Origin: an uncultured Lachnospiraceae bacterium
GTDB taxonomy: Bacteria > Bacillota > Clostridia > Lachnospirales > Lachnospiraceae
Direction: 5' to 3'
DNA: 64,000 nucleotides
Assembly (NCBI GenBank): GCA_934418125.1
Contig: CAKRWT010000005.1
Coordinates: 62,001-126,000 of the forward strand
Below the pieces are notes generated by a model. That model saw nothing but the letters and a program-made list of their open reading frames with translations, did no database searches and had not been told where the DNA came from. The translations under genes and the position numbers were made by a program. Below are positions 37,058-45,141 of this stretch, piece after piece; position 1 is the stretch's first letter; each line of letters opens with the position of its first letter.

Positions 37058-38889
37058 ATTACTTTAATGACACGTCTGTCATAAGTAACCAGACCATTCA
37101 CTTCTTCTTCCACATCGGATAATTGTGTATAGACAGCACCGCTTAAACCTTTTGGAACAAGGGGCAGGAGCTGCTTATGAAAAAGGGTGTGGACGGCAGC
37201 AGACAAAGTGTCAGTGTCGTCATATTTTCGGTAACCGTAAGAGTGGGTTACGGAAGAATGGTCTGCGATATGGCAGGCATAGCCGCCGTACTCACTGATG
37301 AGTATGGCACGTCCATCGGCAGGATGAGGCACTTTCAAAGGACGAAAATAGTTGTGGATACTGATAAAGTCACCGCTTTTCTGGTCGAACCAGCCACTGG
37401 CATGGTCTACCGGACGGGTGGTGTCTTTTTCTTTTATCTGCTGGGTAATTCTGGCAGCATCAAACTGTCCCCAGCCTTCGTTGAAAGGCACCCACATTGC
37501 CAGGGAGGGGACGTTGTACAGATGGGTAATGGTATCCATACATTCCTGTTCCCAGAGGGTACGCCCTTCCTGGGATTGTCTGGCAAAAAGGGAATAATGG
37601 CAGTCCTTGATACGATGGGCAGTAAAGGGCAGGAGGGTTGGCAGGTAGCAGACGAAAGGCATACAGTAGCTGCCGCTACCGTTTACCATATCCTGACATA
37701 CAATCATCCCCAAACGGTCACAGTGATAATACCAGCGTAGAGGCTCGATTTTGATATGCTTCCGGAGCATGGTAAAGCCTTTTTTTCTGGCAAGGGTAAT
37801 ATCGAAGATAAGGGCTTCGTCTGCAGGTGCAGTCATCAGTCCGTCAGACCAGTAGCCCTGGTCCAGTAAGCCGTTGAGAAAATAAGGCTGATGGTTCAGG
37901 CAAAAGCGTGGAATCTGGTTTTCATCCGGTTCTATGGTGTAGGAACGCAGCGCGAAGTAGGTGTGCACGGTATCCTCATCAGCGGTGATGGTAAGCTGGT
38001 ACAGATAAGGAGTTTCCGGTGTCCACAGGCGCACGGACTCCTGGGGGATAGTAAGGGTAAAAGTTGTTGCATCTATCTTTTCGTAGGTAAAAGAAATCTC
38101 CGGGCAGGCTGTTCCCTGTTCTATATTATAAGAGCAGGTGGCTTCCAAAAGCTGCCAGGAAATCTGGGAAAAAGGAGCCGGGGAGTGCAACGTAATCTGC
38201 ACCTGTCTGGTATCGATGTCTGGGGTGATGGTAAGGCGGCTGATATAATTTGCCGGAACCCATTCGTACCAGACACTTTGCCAGATACCACTCTGGGCAG
38301 TGTAGAACATGCCACCCCGCTTCAGGGTCTGTTTGCCCCGACTGTAATAGGACGTGTCGCTGTAGTCCTGTACCCGAATCTGGAGGGTTACAGAGGAATC
38401 GGTCAAGTAAGGCGTAATATCCACTTCAAAGGGGAGATATCCACCCACATGGGAAGCCACCTCTTTCCCATTGATATAGATAACGGCAATCTGGTCGATG
38501 GCACCAAAATGCAGGAGACAGTGTTTGCCCTGATGGAGAAAGGAGAGCTCTTCCTGGGAAAAGGTAAGACGTCTCTCATACCAGAGATAATTACCAGGCA
38601 GAACTTGTCTGTGAACACCGGAAAGAAGAGCTTCCGGGGAAAAGGGAACCAGAATCTCTCCGTCAGCCGAAAACGTTTCCGAGGCAGCAGGATTTTGGTT
38701 GATGGCATAATGCCACTTTCCGTTTAACATCTGATAGTTACTACGGCGTAGCTGCGGTCTTGGATACTCAGGAAGGACGTTGGTTTCCTGCTCCTTTTCA
38801 ATCGCTTCTCCCCAGGGAGTATAAAGGGGAGTTAAGGTATCTTTGGAATGTTCCTTTTGCATGGCAGAAACTGCATTTTTCAGATTCAT
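37054..38889 (-). CDS. Glycoside hydrolase family 2 protein
   Basis: A 611-residue, probably cytosolic enzyme (no signal peptide) with the three GH2 domains: the jelly-roll sugar-binding domain (about 50-225; LHFGAIDQIAVIYINGKEVA), the immunoglobulin-like domain (about 230-330) and a TIM barrel (about 335-611) with NGLLDQGYWSDGLM, the acid/base motif VPFNEGWGQFD and ILISEYGGYA, where the nucleophile Glu would lie. It is close to beta-galactosidase/beta-glucuronidase-like enzymes, but the specificity is open. A catabolite-repression-like site lies 67 bp before the start. Confidence 0.88.
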   Translation of the reverse strand: MNLKNAVSAMQKEHSKDTLTPLYTPWGEAIEKEQETNVLPEYPRPQLRRSNYQMLNGKWHYAINQNPAASETFSADGEILVPFSPEALLSGVHRQVLPGNYLWYERRLTFSQEELSFLHQGKHCLLHFGAIDQIAVIYINGKEVASHVGGYLPFEVDITPYLTDSSVTLQIRVQDYSDTSYYSRGKQTLKRGGMFYTAQSGIWQSVWYEWVPANYISRLTITPDIDTRQVQITLHSPAPFSQISWQLLEATCSYNIEQGTACPEISFTYEKIDATTFTLTIPQESVRLWTPETPYLYQLTITADEDTVHTYFALRSYTIEPDENQIPRFCLNHQPYFLNGLLDQGYWSDGLMTAPADEALIFDITLARKKGFTMLRKHIKIEPLRWYYHCDRLGMIVCQDMVNGSGSYCMPFVCYLPTLLPFTAHRIKDCHYSLFARQSQEGRTLWEQECMDTITHLYNVPSLAMWVPFNEGWGQFDAARITQQIKEKDTTRPVDHASGWFDQKSGDFISIHNYFRPLKVPHPADGRAILISEYGGYACHIADHSSVTHSYGYRKYDDTDTLSAAVHTLFHKQLLPLVPKGLSGAVYTQLSDVEEEVNGLVTYDRRVIKVI

Positions 38890-38954
38890 AGTAGAGCCCT
38901 CGCTTATGTCGTATGTGTGATATGGTAATTTGGAAAGCTAATATTTGACTAAAT

Positions 38955-39039
38955 GTGTAAGCGATAACCACTTCGGACACGCTTTCGCTTTCGCTCCGCT
39001 CCGGACACAATGGTCCTTCAGTTGGTTATTCACTTCCAC
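38955..39039. repeat. Intergenic repeat element, copy A
   Basis: An imperfect inverted repeat: GTGTAAGCGATAACCA at the left and TTGGTTATTCACTTCCAC at the right. The core GGACACGCTTTCGCT and the phrase GGTCCT-N5-TTGGTTATTCA are shared with copy B at 41175-41310. It lies between divergent GH2 and dehydrogenase genes. Confidence 0.7.
38956..38969. promoter_or_regulatory. cre-like catabolite repression site
   Basis: TGTAAGCGATAACC matches the CcpA cre consensus TGWAANCGNTNWCA at 13 of 14 positions by my count. It lies upstream of a glycosidase gene, which is the kind of gene CcpA represses, but it is also part of repeat A, so it could be coincidental. Confidence 0.4.
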
Positions 39040-39139
39040 AATTTTAAAATCATGCTTTATATAATTTCAAAATTACTATTCTCTATTTTACCATAAGCGA
39101 AGGACACTGACTACCAACAGCGCAGTTTAACAGGTTGAA

Positions 39140-39170
39140 TTGACAGAGGGCAGTCTGACTGTGCTATGAT
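39140..39170 (+). promoter_or_regulatory. Promoter of the D-2-hydroxyacid dehydrogenase gene
   Basis: TTGACA and TATGAT with a 19-bp spacer and TGC directly before the -10. The long spacer is offset by the extended -10. The ATG is 35 bp downstream. Confidence 0.6.
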
Positions 39171-39204
39171 ACGGAATAGGAAATAACAGAAATGGAGAAT
39201 TGGT

Positions 39205-40191
39205 ATGAAAATATATGCATTTGGTGTGAGAGAAGATGAGCGGGCAGCATTTGAAAAGTATGAAAAAGAGTATGACCTGGAGTTGTCCTGCACGAAGGAG
39301 GTATTAAGCCTCTCCAATATAGATTTGGTAAAGGGGTGTGACGGTGTTACCATTCTGGGCATGCACACTTACGGAAAAGAGGAACTGGACAAGCTGAAAG
39401 AATACGGGGTAAAGTGCCTGACGACAAGAAGCATCGGTTATGACCATATCGATGTGGCGTATGCCAGGGAAATCGGCTTAAAGGTCTGCAATGCGGCATA
39501 TCCTCCAACCGGTGTGGCAGAGTATACCATTATGATGATATTGCTTTGTCTTAGAAATTATAAACAGTCCCTGTGGAGAACCCAGGTAAATGACTATTCC
39601 TTAACCGGTTTAATCGGCAGGGAAATCAACCGTCTTACCATCGGTGTTGTGGGAACCGGGCGTATTGGTATGAAAGTCATTCAGGCATTGTCGGGCTTTG
39701 GTGGTAAAATCATAGCCTATGACCCGCATGAAAATGAGGAAGTAAAAAAATACGCTACCTACGTGTCCTTGGAGGAAGTTTACGCAAAGGCAGATGTGAT
39801 TACCTTCCACATGCCACTGTTGGAGGATACTTACCACATGGTAAACAATGAGAGCATTGCCAGGATGAAAGATGGGGTAGTCCTAATTAACTGTGCCAGA
39901 GGGTCGCTGATGAATATTGATGCCCTGATTGAGAACATTGAGAACTGTAAGATTGGTGCGCTGGGCTTGGACTGTATCGAAGAAGAAGAAGGAATTGTCC
40001 ATAGGAATTTTAAAAGTGATATTATTTCCAACCGGAAAATGGCATATCTGCGCCAGTTCCCCAATGTAGTGCACACGCAGCACATGGCATTTTACACCGA
40101 TGTGGCGGTAGAAAGCATGGTACAGTATGGGCTGTATGGCATTATGGAAATCGTAAATGGCAGGGACTATGCCAATGACCTGACGAAATAA
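39205..40191 (+). CDS. D-2-hydroxyacid dehydrogenase (D-lactate dehydrogenase-like)
   Basis: A 328-residue NAD-dependent dehydrogenase that reduces a 2-keto acid to the D-hydroxy acid. The NAD-binding motif VVGTGRIGMKVIQ is near residue 150. The catalytic triad is visible as Arg in NCARGSLMN, Glu in DCIEEEEG and His in HTQHMAFYTD. It resembles fermentative D-lactate dehydrogenase and VanH-type enzymes; pyruvate is the likeliest substrate (inference). GGAG lies before the ATG. It stands alone behind its own promoter. Confidence 0.88.
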   Translation: MKIYAFGVREDERAAFEKYEKEYDLELSCTKEVLSLSNIDLVKGCDGVTILGMHTYGKEELDKLKEYGVKCLTTRSIGYDHIDVAYAREIGLKVCNAAYPPTGVAEYTIMMILLCLRNYKQSLWRTQVNDYSLTGLIGREINRLTIGVVGTGRIGMKVIQALSGFGGKIIAYDPHENEEVKKYATYVSLEEVYAKADVITFHMPLLEDTYHMVNNESIARMKDGVVLINCARGSLMNIDALIENIENCKIGALGLDCIEEEEGIVHRNFKSDIISNRKMAYLRQFPNVVHTQHMAFYTDVAVESMVQYGLYGIMEIVNGRDYANDLTK

Positions 40192-40270
40192 AAAGGTAGA
40201 CGGAAAGCTGTCCGCGGGAACAGGTAGCAACACGACATGCGCCAAGGCATGCGTAGAAATGAGGATTCGT

Positions 40271-41077
40271 ATGGCACATATCATAGAAATAGGGGATTTT
40301 GAAGCACCACAGTTAGACGTTTATGCAAGGCTTTCGGAGAATCAACTGCTGAACAGGCAGGAGCCGGAAAAGGGAATGTTTATCGCAGAAAGTCCTAAGG
40401 TCATTGAGCGTGCACTGGATGCTGGTTGTATTCCGATTTCTTTCCTGATGGAGAGAAAGCATGTGGAAGGAGAGGGCAGGGAGCTGATAGAGCGTTGCAG
40501 CGGACTGCCGGTGTATACGGCACCCTTTGATGTGCTGACGAAACTGACTGGATTTCAGTTGACCAGAGGAATGTTGTGTGCTATGTACCGCCCGCCACTG
40601 CCAGCTGTGGAACAGGTTTGTGAGAAAGCCCGCCGGATTGTGGTTTTGGAAAATGTAGTAAATCCGACCAATGTGGGTGCTATTTTCCGCTCGGCAGCAG
40701 CCCTGCACATGGATGGTATCTTACTGACACCGGCATGCAGCAATCCATTATACCGCCGGGCAATCCGCGTCAGCATGGGAACTGTTTTTCAGATTCCATG
40801 GACTTTCCTGGAAAAGGACATAAACGCTCTAAAAGAAATGGGCTTTCGTACCGTTGCGATGGCACTGCGGGAAGATTCCATCGGAATTGATGACCCACGG
40901 CTGCGGGCAGAAGAAAAACTTGCCATTCTTCTGGGAACCGAAGGCGATGGGTTGGCAGACGGAACCATAGCAGACTGTGATTATACGGTCAGAATCCCCA
41001 TGACCCATGGTGTGGATTCCCTCAATGTGGCAGCTGCCAGTGCTGTAGCATTCTGGGAACTGGGAAAAGAGGAATAA
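40271..41077 (+). CDS. SPOUT-family RNA 2'-O-methyltransferase (TrmH/SpoU type)
   Basis: A 268-residue methyltransferase. The N-terminal substrate-binding part (QLLNRQEPEKGMFIAESPKV) precedes the trefoil-knot domain with motif 1 ENVVNPTNVGAIFRSAAAL, motif 2 LGTEGDGL and motif 3 IPMTHGVDSLNVAAASAVAF. It methylates a ribose in rRNA or tRNA; the site cannot be told. ATG 40271 with ATGAGG six bases upstream is chosen over an in-frame ATG at 40259. Its leader shares AGAAATGAGGATT with the GH3 gene. Confidence 0.88.
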   Translation: MAHIIEIGDFEAPQLDVYARLSENQLLNRQEPEKGMFIAESPKVIERALDAGCIPISFLMERKHVEGEGRELIERCSGLPVYTAPFDVLTKLTGFQLTRGMLCAMYRPPLPAVEQVCEKARRIVVLENVVNPTNVGAIFRSAAALHMDGILLTPACSNPLYRRAIRVSMGTVFQIPWTFLEKDINALKEMGFRTVAMALREDSIGIDDPRLRAEEKLAILLGTEGDGLADGTIADCDYTVRIPMTHGVDSLNVAAASAVAFWELGKEE

Positions 41078-41174
41078 CAAGATAGTACAGCTTCCATACA
41101 AGATATCCCATTGTACCCGATTGTGGAATATTTGATAATAAACAGGTAATTAGGAAACCTTGCATTTTTGATAA

Positions 41175-41310
41175 ACATGTGCAAATGAAAACCATCTTGG
41201 ACACGCTTTCGCTCCAATCCAAACGCAGTGGTACATAAACGACTACAATACAGTCGCTAAGTACCAGCGTTTTACCAGGGTCCTGCGATTGGTTATTCAT
41301 CCGCACATGT
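41175..41310. repeat. Intergenic repeat element, copy B
   Basis: A 136-bp element bounded by the inverted pair ACATGTGC / GCACATGT, with AAAACCA / TGGTTAT just inside. It shares the core GGACACGCTTTCGCT (41199-41213) and GGTCCT-N6-TTGGTTATTCA with copy A. An inner nested hairpin GGTAC...GACT...AGTC...GTACC is specific to this copy. No coding sequence. It lies in the 417-bp gap before the GH3 gene, where nothing else apart from the leader is recognised. Confidence 0.7.
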
Positions 41311-41494
41311 AGATAAGACAATCATGGTTTCCCACTTACCTGTTTTTTTAGTACATGTACCATTCATCTTATAAATGGGAGGCTAGTGTGAAAAATCCAT
41401 ATACGAAAGATTTTTCACACACGAGATTTGTGTCTGCGCGCACTTGACACAAACTCGGCATGCGCAAAGAACGTGCGCAGAAATGAGGATTTTT

Positions 41495-44365
41495 ATGGAA
41501 GCAAATAAGACTACAAAATTCTGGGACAACACATTGCCCATAGAGGAGCGGTTAGACTGGCTGATTGCCAACATGACGATAGAGGAGAAGCTGAGCTGTC
41601 TGTGTTCCAGCGGACCGGCGATAGAGCGGCTGGGCATACCGGGAAGCTATGTGGGAAGTGAAGCTGCCCACGGAATCGAGGCACGGAACGACCAGAATCC
41701 GATTGGCAAGCCGGATTACACCACATCCCTGCCACAGCCCATCGGGATGAGTGCCACCTGGGATAAAGAATTATTGCAGCGGGCAGGCGATATGGTGGGA
41801 AGAGAAGCCAGAGCCCTTTATAAGGTTCGGGACAGAGGCGGCTTATGCCGTTGGGCACCGACTGTGGATTTGGAGCGGGACCCACGCTGGGGCAGAAATG
41901 AGGAAAGCTATGGGGAAGACCCATTGCTTACTGGAGAGATGGCGGGTGCCTATATCAAGGGAATGCAGGGGGATGACCCACGTTACCTGCAGGTGGCAGC
42001 GACCCTGAAGCATTTTTATGGAAATAATACAGAGGATGGCAGAACTTATAAGAGCTCTTCCATCGATTCACGTAATCGTTATGAACTGTACCTGGAGCCA
42101 TTCCGTCGTTGTATTGAAGAGGCAGGCGCAGAAGCGGTAATGACCGCCTATAACCGGATTAACGGCACAGTTGGTATGCTGAATCATGAAGTGCAGGATA
42201 TTTTGAAGAATCAGTATGGGCTGAAGCATGTAGTCTGCGATGGTGGTGCTTTGGAACTGGTAGTGAGGGATCAGCACTATTTTGAAAGCCATGCGCAGTC
42301 CATTGCAGCTTCGGTCAAGGCTGGTGTGGATGCAATGTCAGACAGGCAGGAGCTGGTAGACGAAGCAGCAAAGGAGGCTTATGAAAAGGGGTTGCTGACG
42401 GAAGAAGAGGTAAATCGGGCGATTCGCAATACTTTCCGTACCAAGCTTCGTCTGGGAATCTATGACAGGGAGAATGAGAACCCTTATGACCGGGTAACAG
42501 AAGCGGATAGAAATACTTTGCAGAATCAGGAGATTTGTAAAGAAGTTTCCAGGGAAAGCATTGTCTTATTAAAAAATGAAAGCAATATACTGCCACTTAA
42601 AAGTGACGCGGATGTCACAAATATGGCACTGGCAGGTCCTCTGGGCGATGTGTGGTATCAGGACTGGTATGGGGGCACACCGCTTTATCAGAAAACACTG
42701 CGACAGGGAATCAAGGAAGTGACAGGTAGCGAGATTCCTTTTGCAGATGGGCTGGACAGGGTACTGTTCCGGTGTGGGGATGGTTATCTGGGAATCGGAG
42801 AGAAAGAACAACTGTGTATCTGTCAGAAGCCGGAGATTTTTATAGAGGAAAACTGGGGCGAGGGCAGTTATACGTATCGCAGTGTACGCACCGGACGCTA
42901 TATGAATCTGGGAAAAAAGGAAGATGGACAAAAAGATGGTGGCAGAATGTATGTTGCCAGCCAGAGAGCTTTTGACTGGTTTGTCTTAGAACGGATGCAT
43001 AAGGAAGAAAGAGAAGATGGGATGGTAATTTTAACAGACCGTTTTGAGAACCCATTACAGGCAGACGATGCAGGAAATTTTTCTTCTGTGAAAAAGGAAA
43101 CAGCAGAAGGAACGGCGCTTCGGATGGAAGTGGTAGAGAATGGACTGGAAAAAGCGCTTTCCATCATGCAGGAAAAAGAGATGATTCTGCTGGCACTTGG
43201 CTGCAATCCGATGATAAACGCCAAGGAGGAAGTGGACAGAAAGACACTGACCCTGCCGCCTTATCAGGAGCGGCTGTTAGAAAAGGCAGCCGGATTTGGC
43301 AAGCCTGTTATACTGGTGCTGTTTACCAACTATCCCTATGCGATTCTGGAAGCGCAGGCAAAGATTCCGGCAATTATTTCTTCGGCAACCGGCAGCCAGG
43401 ATATGGGAACTGCTATGGCAGAAGCTCTTTTTGGCAGGACAGCACCGGCCGGCTGCCTGAATATGACCTGGTATCAAAGTGTGGAGCAGTTACCGGATAT
43501 CGACGACTATGACATCATTCAGGGCAAACGGACTTACCGCTATTTTGACGGCGAAGTATTATATCCTTTCGGATATGGCTTGAACTATACTACGTTTGCT
43601 TATGGGAAACTGGAAGTGACCCTGCAGGATAATATGACACATGTGTCAAAATACAGAAAAACACCTTTTACCATACCGGAAGCAATCGGTGTCCGTTTTG
43701 AAGTTACCAATACCGGGGAGAGAACCAGTGACAAAGTGGTGCAGGTTTATGGTGTGGCACCCGCATCCAGAGTGAAGAAGCCAGTGAGCCAGCTGCTTGC
43801 CTTTGAACGGCTTAAGGCAGTAAGACCGGGGGAAACACGCCAGGTAGCCTTTGAAATCCCGGCAGAGGATTTCCGCTTCTATGATGTTATCAGTGAAAGT
43901 CTTATGGTAGAAGAAGGTACTTACCGGATATATGTAGGAGATTCCTGCAAGGCGGAAAAGCTTTCTGCGGCCATTTTCCTTCCGGGAAAGAAACCGGGCA
44001 ATCGCCGGTTGGATAACAGACTGCAGGCAGACCATTACGATACCTGTGAAAATATGATTCTGGTGGAAGGACAGCAGGGCTATACGGCGGTAACACCAAA
44101 GCAACCGGAGCAGGAAGGCTTATTGAACTTTATGGATTGTCTGGTTTCCACCTTGCCAGAGCAGATGACACTGGCAGGAATGGGAACGGGAACCATCCAT
44201 CTTTATGCCGATGGGAAATGCTGTGGCAGTTGGAATGGAACCTGTGATACCTGGACAGAAATCCAGATACCGGTAGCGAAAAAGAATGTGGAATTTGGCG
44301 AGAAAGAAACCTTTTCCCTGCAAATAGGTATTGAAGGGGAAGTGAAACTGTTATATGTTAAGTAA
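41495..44365 (+). CDS. Glycoside hydrolase family 3 protein with inserted domain
   Basis: A 956-residue cytosolic glycosidase (no signal peptide). The N-terminal barrel has MTIEEKLSCLCSSGPAIERL, RWAPTVDLERDPRWGRNEES, LKHFYGNN and the nucleophile region HVVCDGGALEL (Asp about residue 249). The second domain starts near residue 345 (SRESIVLLKNESNILPL) and is interrupted at about 425-535 by an insert resembling a beta-trefoil/fascin-type fold (SYTYRSVRTGRYMNLGKKED). A fibronectin-III-like domain and a carbohydrate-module-like tail follow (TIHLYADGKCCGSWNG). It is of the beta-xylosidase/beta-glucosidase type; the substrate is open. ATG 41495 follows ATGAGG. Confidence 0.88.
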   Translation: MEANKTTKFWDNTLPIEERLDWLIANMTIEEKLSCLCSSGPAIERLGIPGSYVGSEAAHGIEARNDQNPIGKPDYTTSLPQPIGMSATWDKELLQRAGDMVGREARALYKVRDRGGLCRWAPTVDLERDPRWGRNEESYGEDPLLTGEMAGAYIKGMQGDDPRYLQVAATLKHFYGNNTEDGRTYKSSSIDSRNRYELYLEPFRRCIEEAGAEAVMTAYNRINGTVGMLNHEVQDILKNQYGLKHVVCDGGALELVVRDQHYFESHAQSIAASVKAGVDAMSDRQELVDEAAKEAYEKGLLTEEEVNRAIRNTFRTKLRLGIYDRENENPYDRVTEADRNTLQNQEICKEVSRESIVLLKNESNILPLKSDADVTNMALAGPLGDVWYQDWYGGTPLYQKTLRQGIKEVTGSEIPFADGLDRVLFRCGDGYLGIGEKEQLCICQKPEIFIEENWGEGSYTYRSVRTGRYMNLGKKEDGQKDGGRMYVASQRAFDWFVLERMHKEEREDGMVILTDRFENPLQADDAGNFSSVKKETAEGTALRMEVVENGLEKALSIMQEKEMILLALGCNPMINAKEEVDRKTLTLPPYQERLLEKAAGFGKPVILVLFTNYPYAILEAQAKIPAIISSATGSQDMGTAMAEALFGRTAPAGCLNMTWYQSVEQLPDIDDYDIIQGKRTYRYFDGEVLYPFGYGLNYTTFAYGKLEVTLQDNMTHVSKYRKTPFTIPEAIGVRFEVTNTGERTSDKVVQVYGVAPASRVKKPVSQLLAFERLKAVRPGETRQVAFEIPAEDFRFYDVISESLMVEEGTYRIYVGDSCKAEKLSAAIFLPGKKPGNRRLDNRLQADHYDTCENMILVEGQQGYTAVTPKQPEQEGLLNFMDCLVSTLPEQMTLAGMGTGTIHLYADGKCCGSWNGTCDTWTEIQIPVAKKNVEFGEKETFSLQIGIEGEVKLLYVK

Positions 44366-44374
44366 GTAGGAAAA

Positions 44375-44438
44375 TGTTTCATAACAGGGAATGATTTTCA
44401 TAACAGGAAGTGATTCCCTGACAAGAAGCTGTGAAACA
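44375..44438 (+). promoter_or_regulatory. Nested inverted repeats before deoC
   Basis: TGTTTCA (44375-44381) pairs with TGAAACA (44432-44438), and inside it CAGGGAAT (44385-44392) pairs with ATTCCCTG (44413-44420). TTCATAACAGG also occurs twice as a direct repeat. There is no T run, so it is more likely an operator or mRNA fold than a terminator. Confidence 0.5.
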
Positions 44439-44486
44439 ATAAGAAAATCATATCGTAACAGAAAATACGTACACAGGGAGAAAACA

Positions 44487-45140
44487 ATGGATAAAAAAGA
44501 AATCTTAAAACATGTAGACCATACCTTACTGGCACAAACTGCCACCTGGGAGGAAATAAAACAGATTTGTGACGATGCCATGCACTACGGCACGGCATCT
44601 GTCTGTATTCCGGCAAGTTATGTGAAGCAGGCAAAAGAATATGTGCAGGATAACATGGCAGTCTGCACAGTAATCGGTTTTCCTAATGGTTATGCAACCA
44701 CTGCCTGTAAGGAATTTGAAACAAAGGATGCCCTTGCAAACGGCGCAGATGAGATTGATATGGTTATCAACTTAGGCTGGGTAAAGGACGGCAGATTTGA
44801 TAAGATGGAAGAAGAAATCCGTATCTTAAAAAAGGCCTGCCGGGATAAAATTCTGAAAGTCATTATTGAAACCTGTCTTCTTACGGAAGCAGAGAAGATT
44901 AAGATGTGTGAAGTAGTAACGGCTGCGGGGGCAGATTATATTAAGACCTCTACCGGTTTCTCCACAGCCGGTGCAACCTTTGCTGATGTGGAACTGTTTG
45001 CACAGCATGTAGGTGCCGGTGTGAAGATTAAGGCAGCAGGCGGCATCTCCTCCATGGAAGATGCTGAAAAATTCCTGGCACTGGGAGCTGACCGCCTGGG
45101 AACCAGCCGTATTATCAAACTGGTAAAAGCAATGGAATAA
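44487..45140 (+). CDS. deoC: Deoxyribose-phosphate aldolase
   Basis: A 217-residue class I aldolase that splits 2-deoxyribose 5-phosphate into glyceraldehyde 3-phosphate and acetaldehyde in deoxynucleoside breakdown. [35 protein letters not shown], the Schiff-base Lys in [15 protein letters not shown] (about residue 151) and [10 protein letters not shown] with the second Lys are present. ATG 44487 follows AGGGAG. No other deo gene is nearby. It ends 1 bp before the convergent ABC exporter gene. Confidence 0.95.
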   Translation: MDKKEILKHVDHTLLAQTATWEEIKQICDDAMHYGTASVCIPASYVKQAKEYVQDNMAVCTVIGFPNGYATTACKEFETKDALANGADEIDMVINLGWVKDGRFDKMEEEIRILKKACRDKILKVIIETCLLTEAEKIKMCEVVTAAGADYIKTSTGFSTAGATFADVELFAQHVGAGVKIKAAGGISSMEDAEKFLALGADRLGTSRIIKLVKAME

Positions 45141-45141
45141 G

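Noticed and set aside
37891..38727. A 278-codon open frame opposite the GH2 gene
   Set aside because: It is antisense to a well-conserved enzyme, its product has no family resemblance, and it lacks a ribosome site. Several similar long frames (for example 1258-1821, 45451-46215 and 9893-10384 on the opposite strands) were rejected for the same reason.
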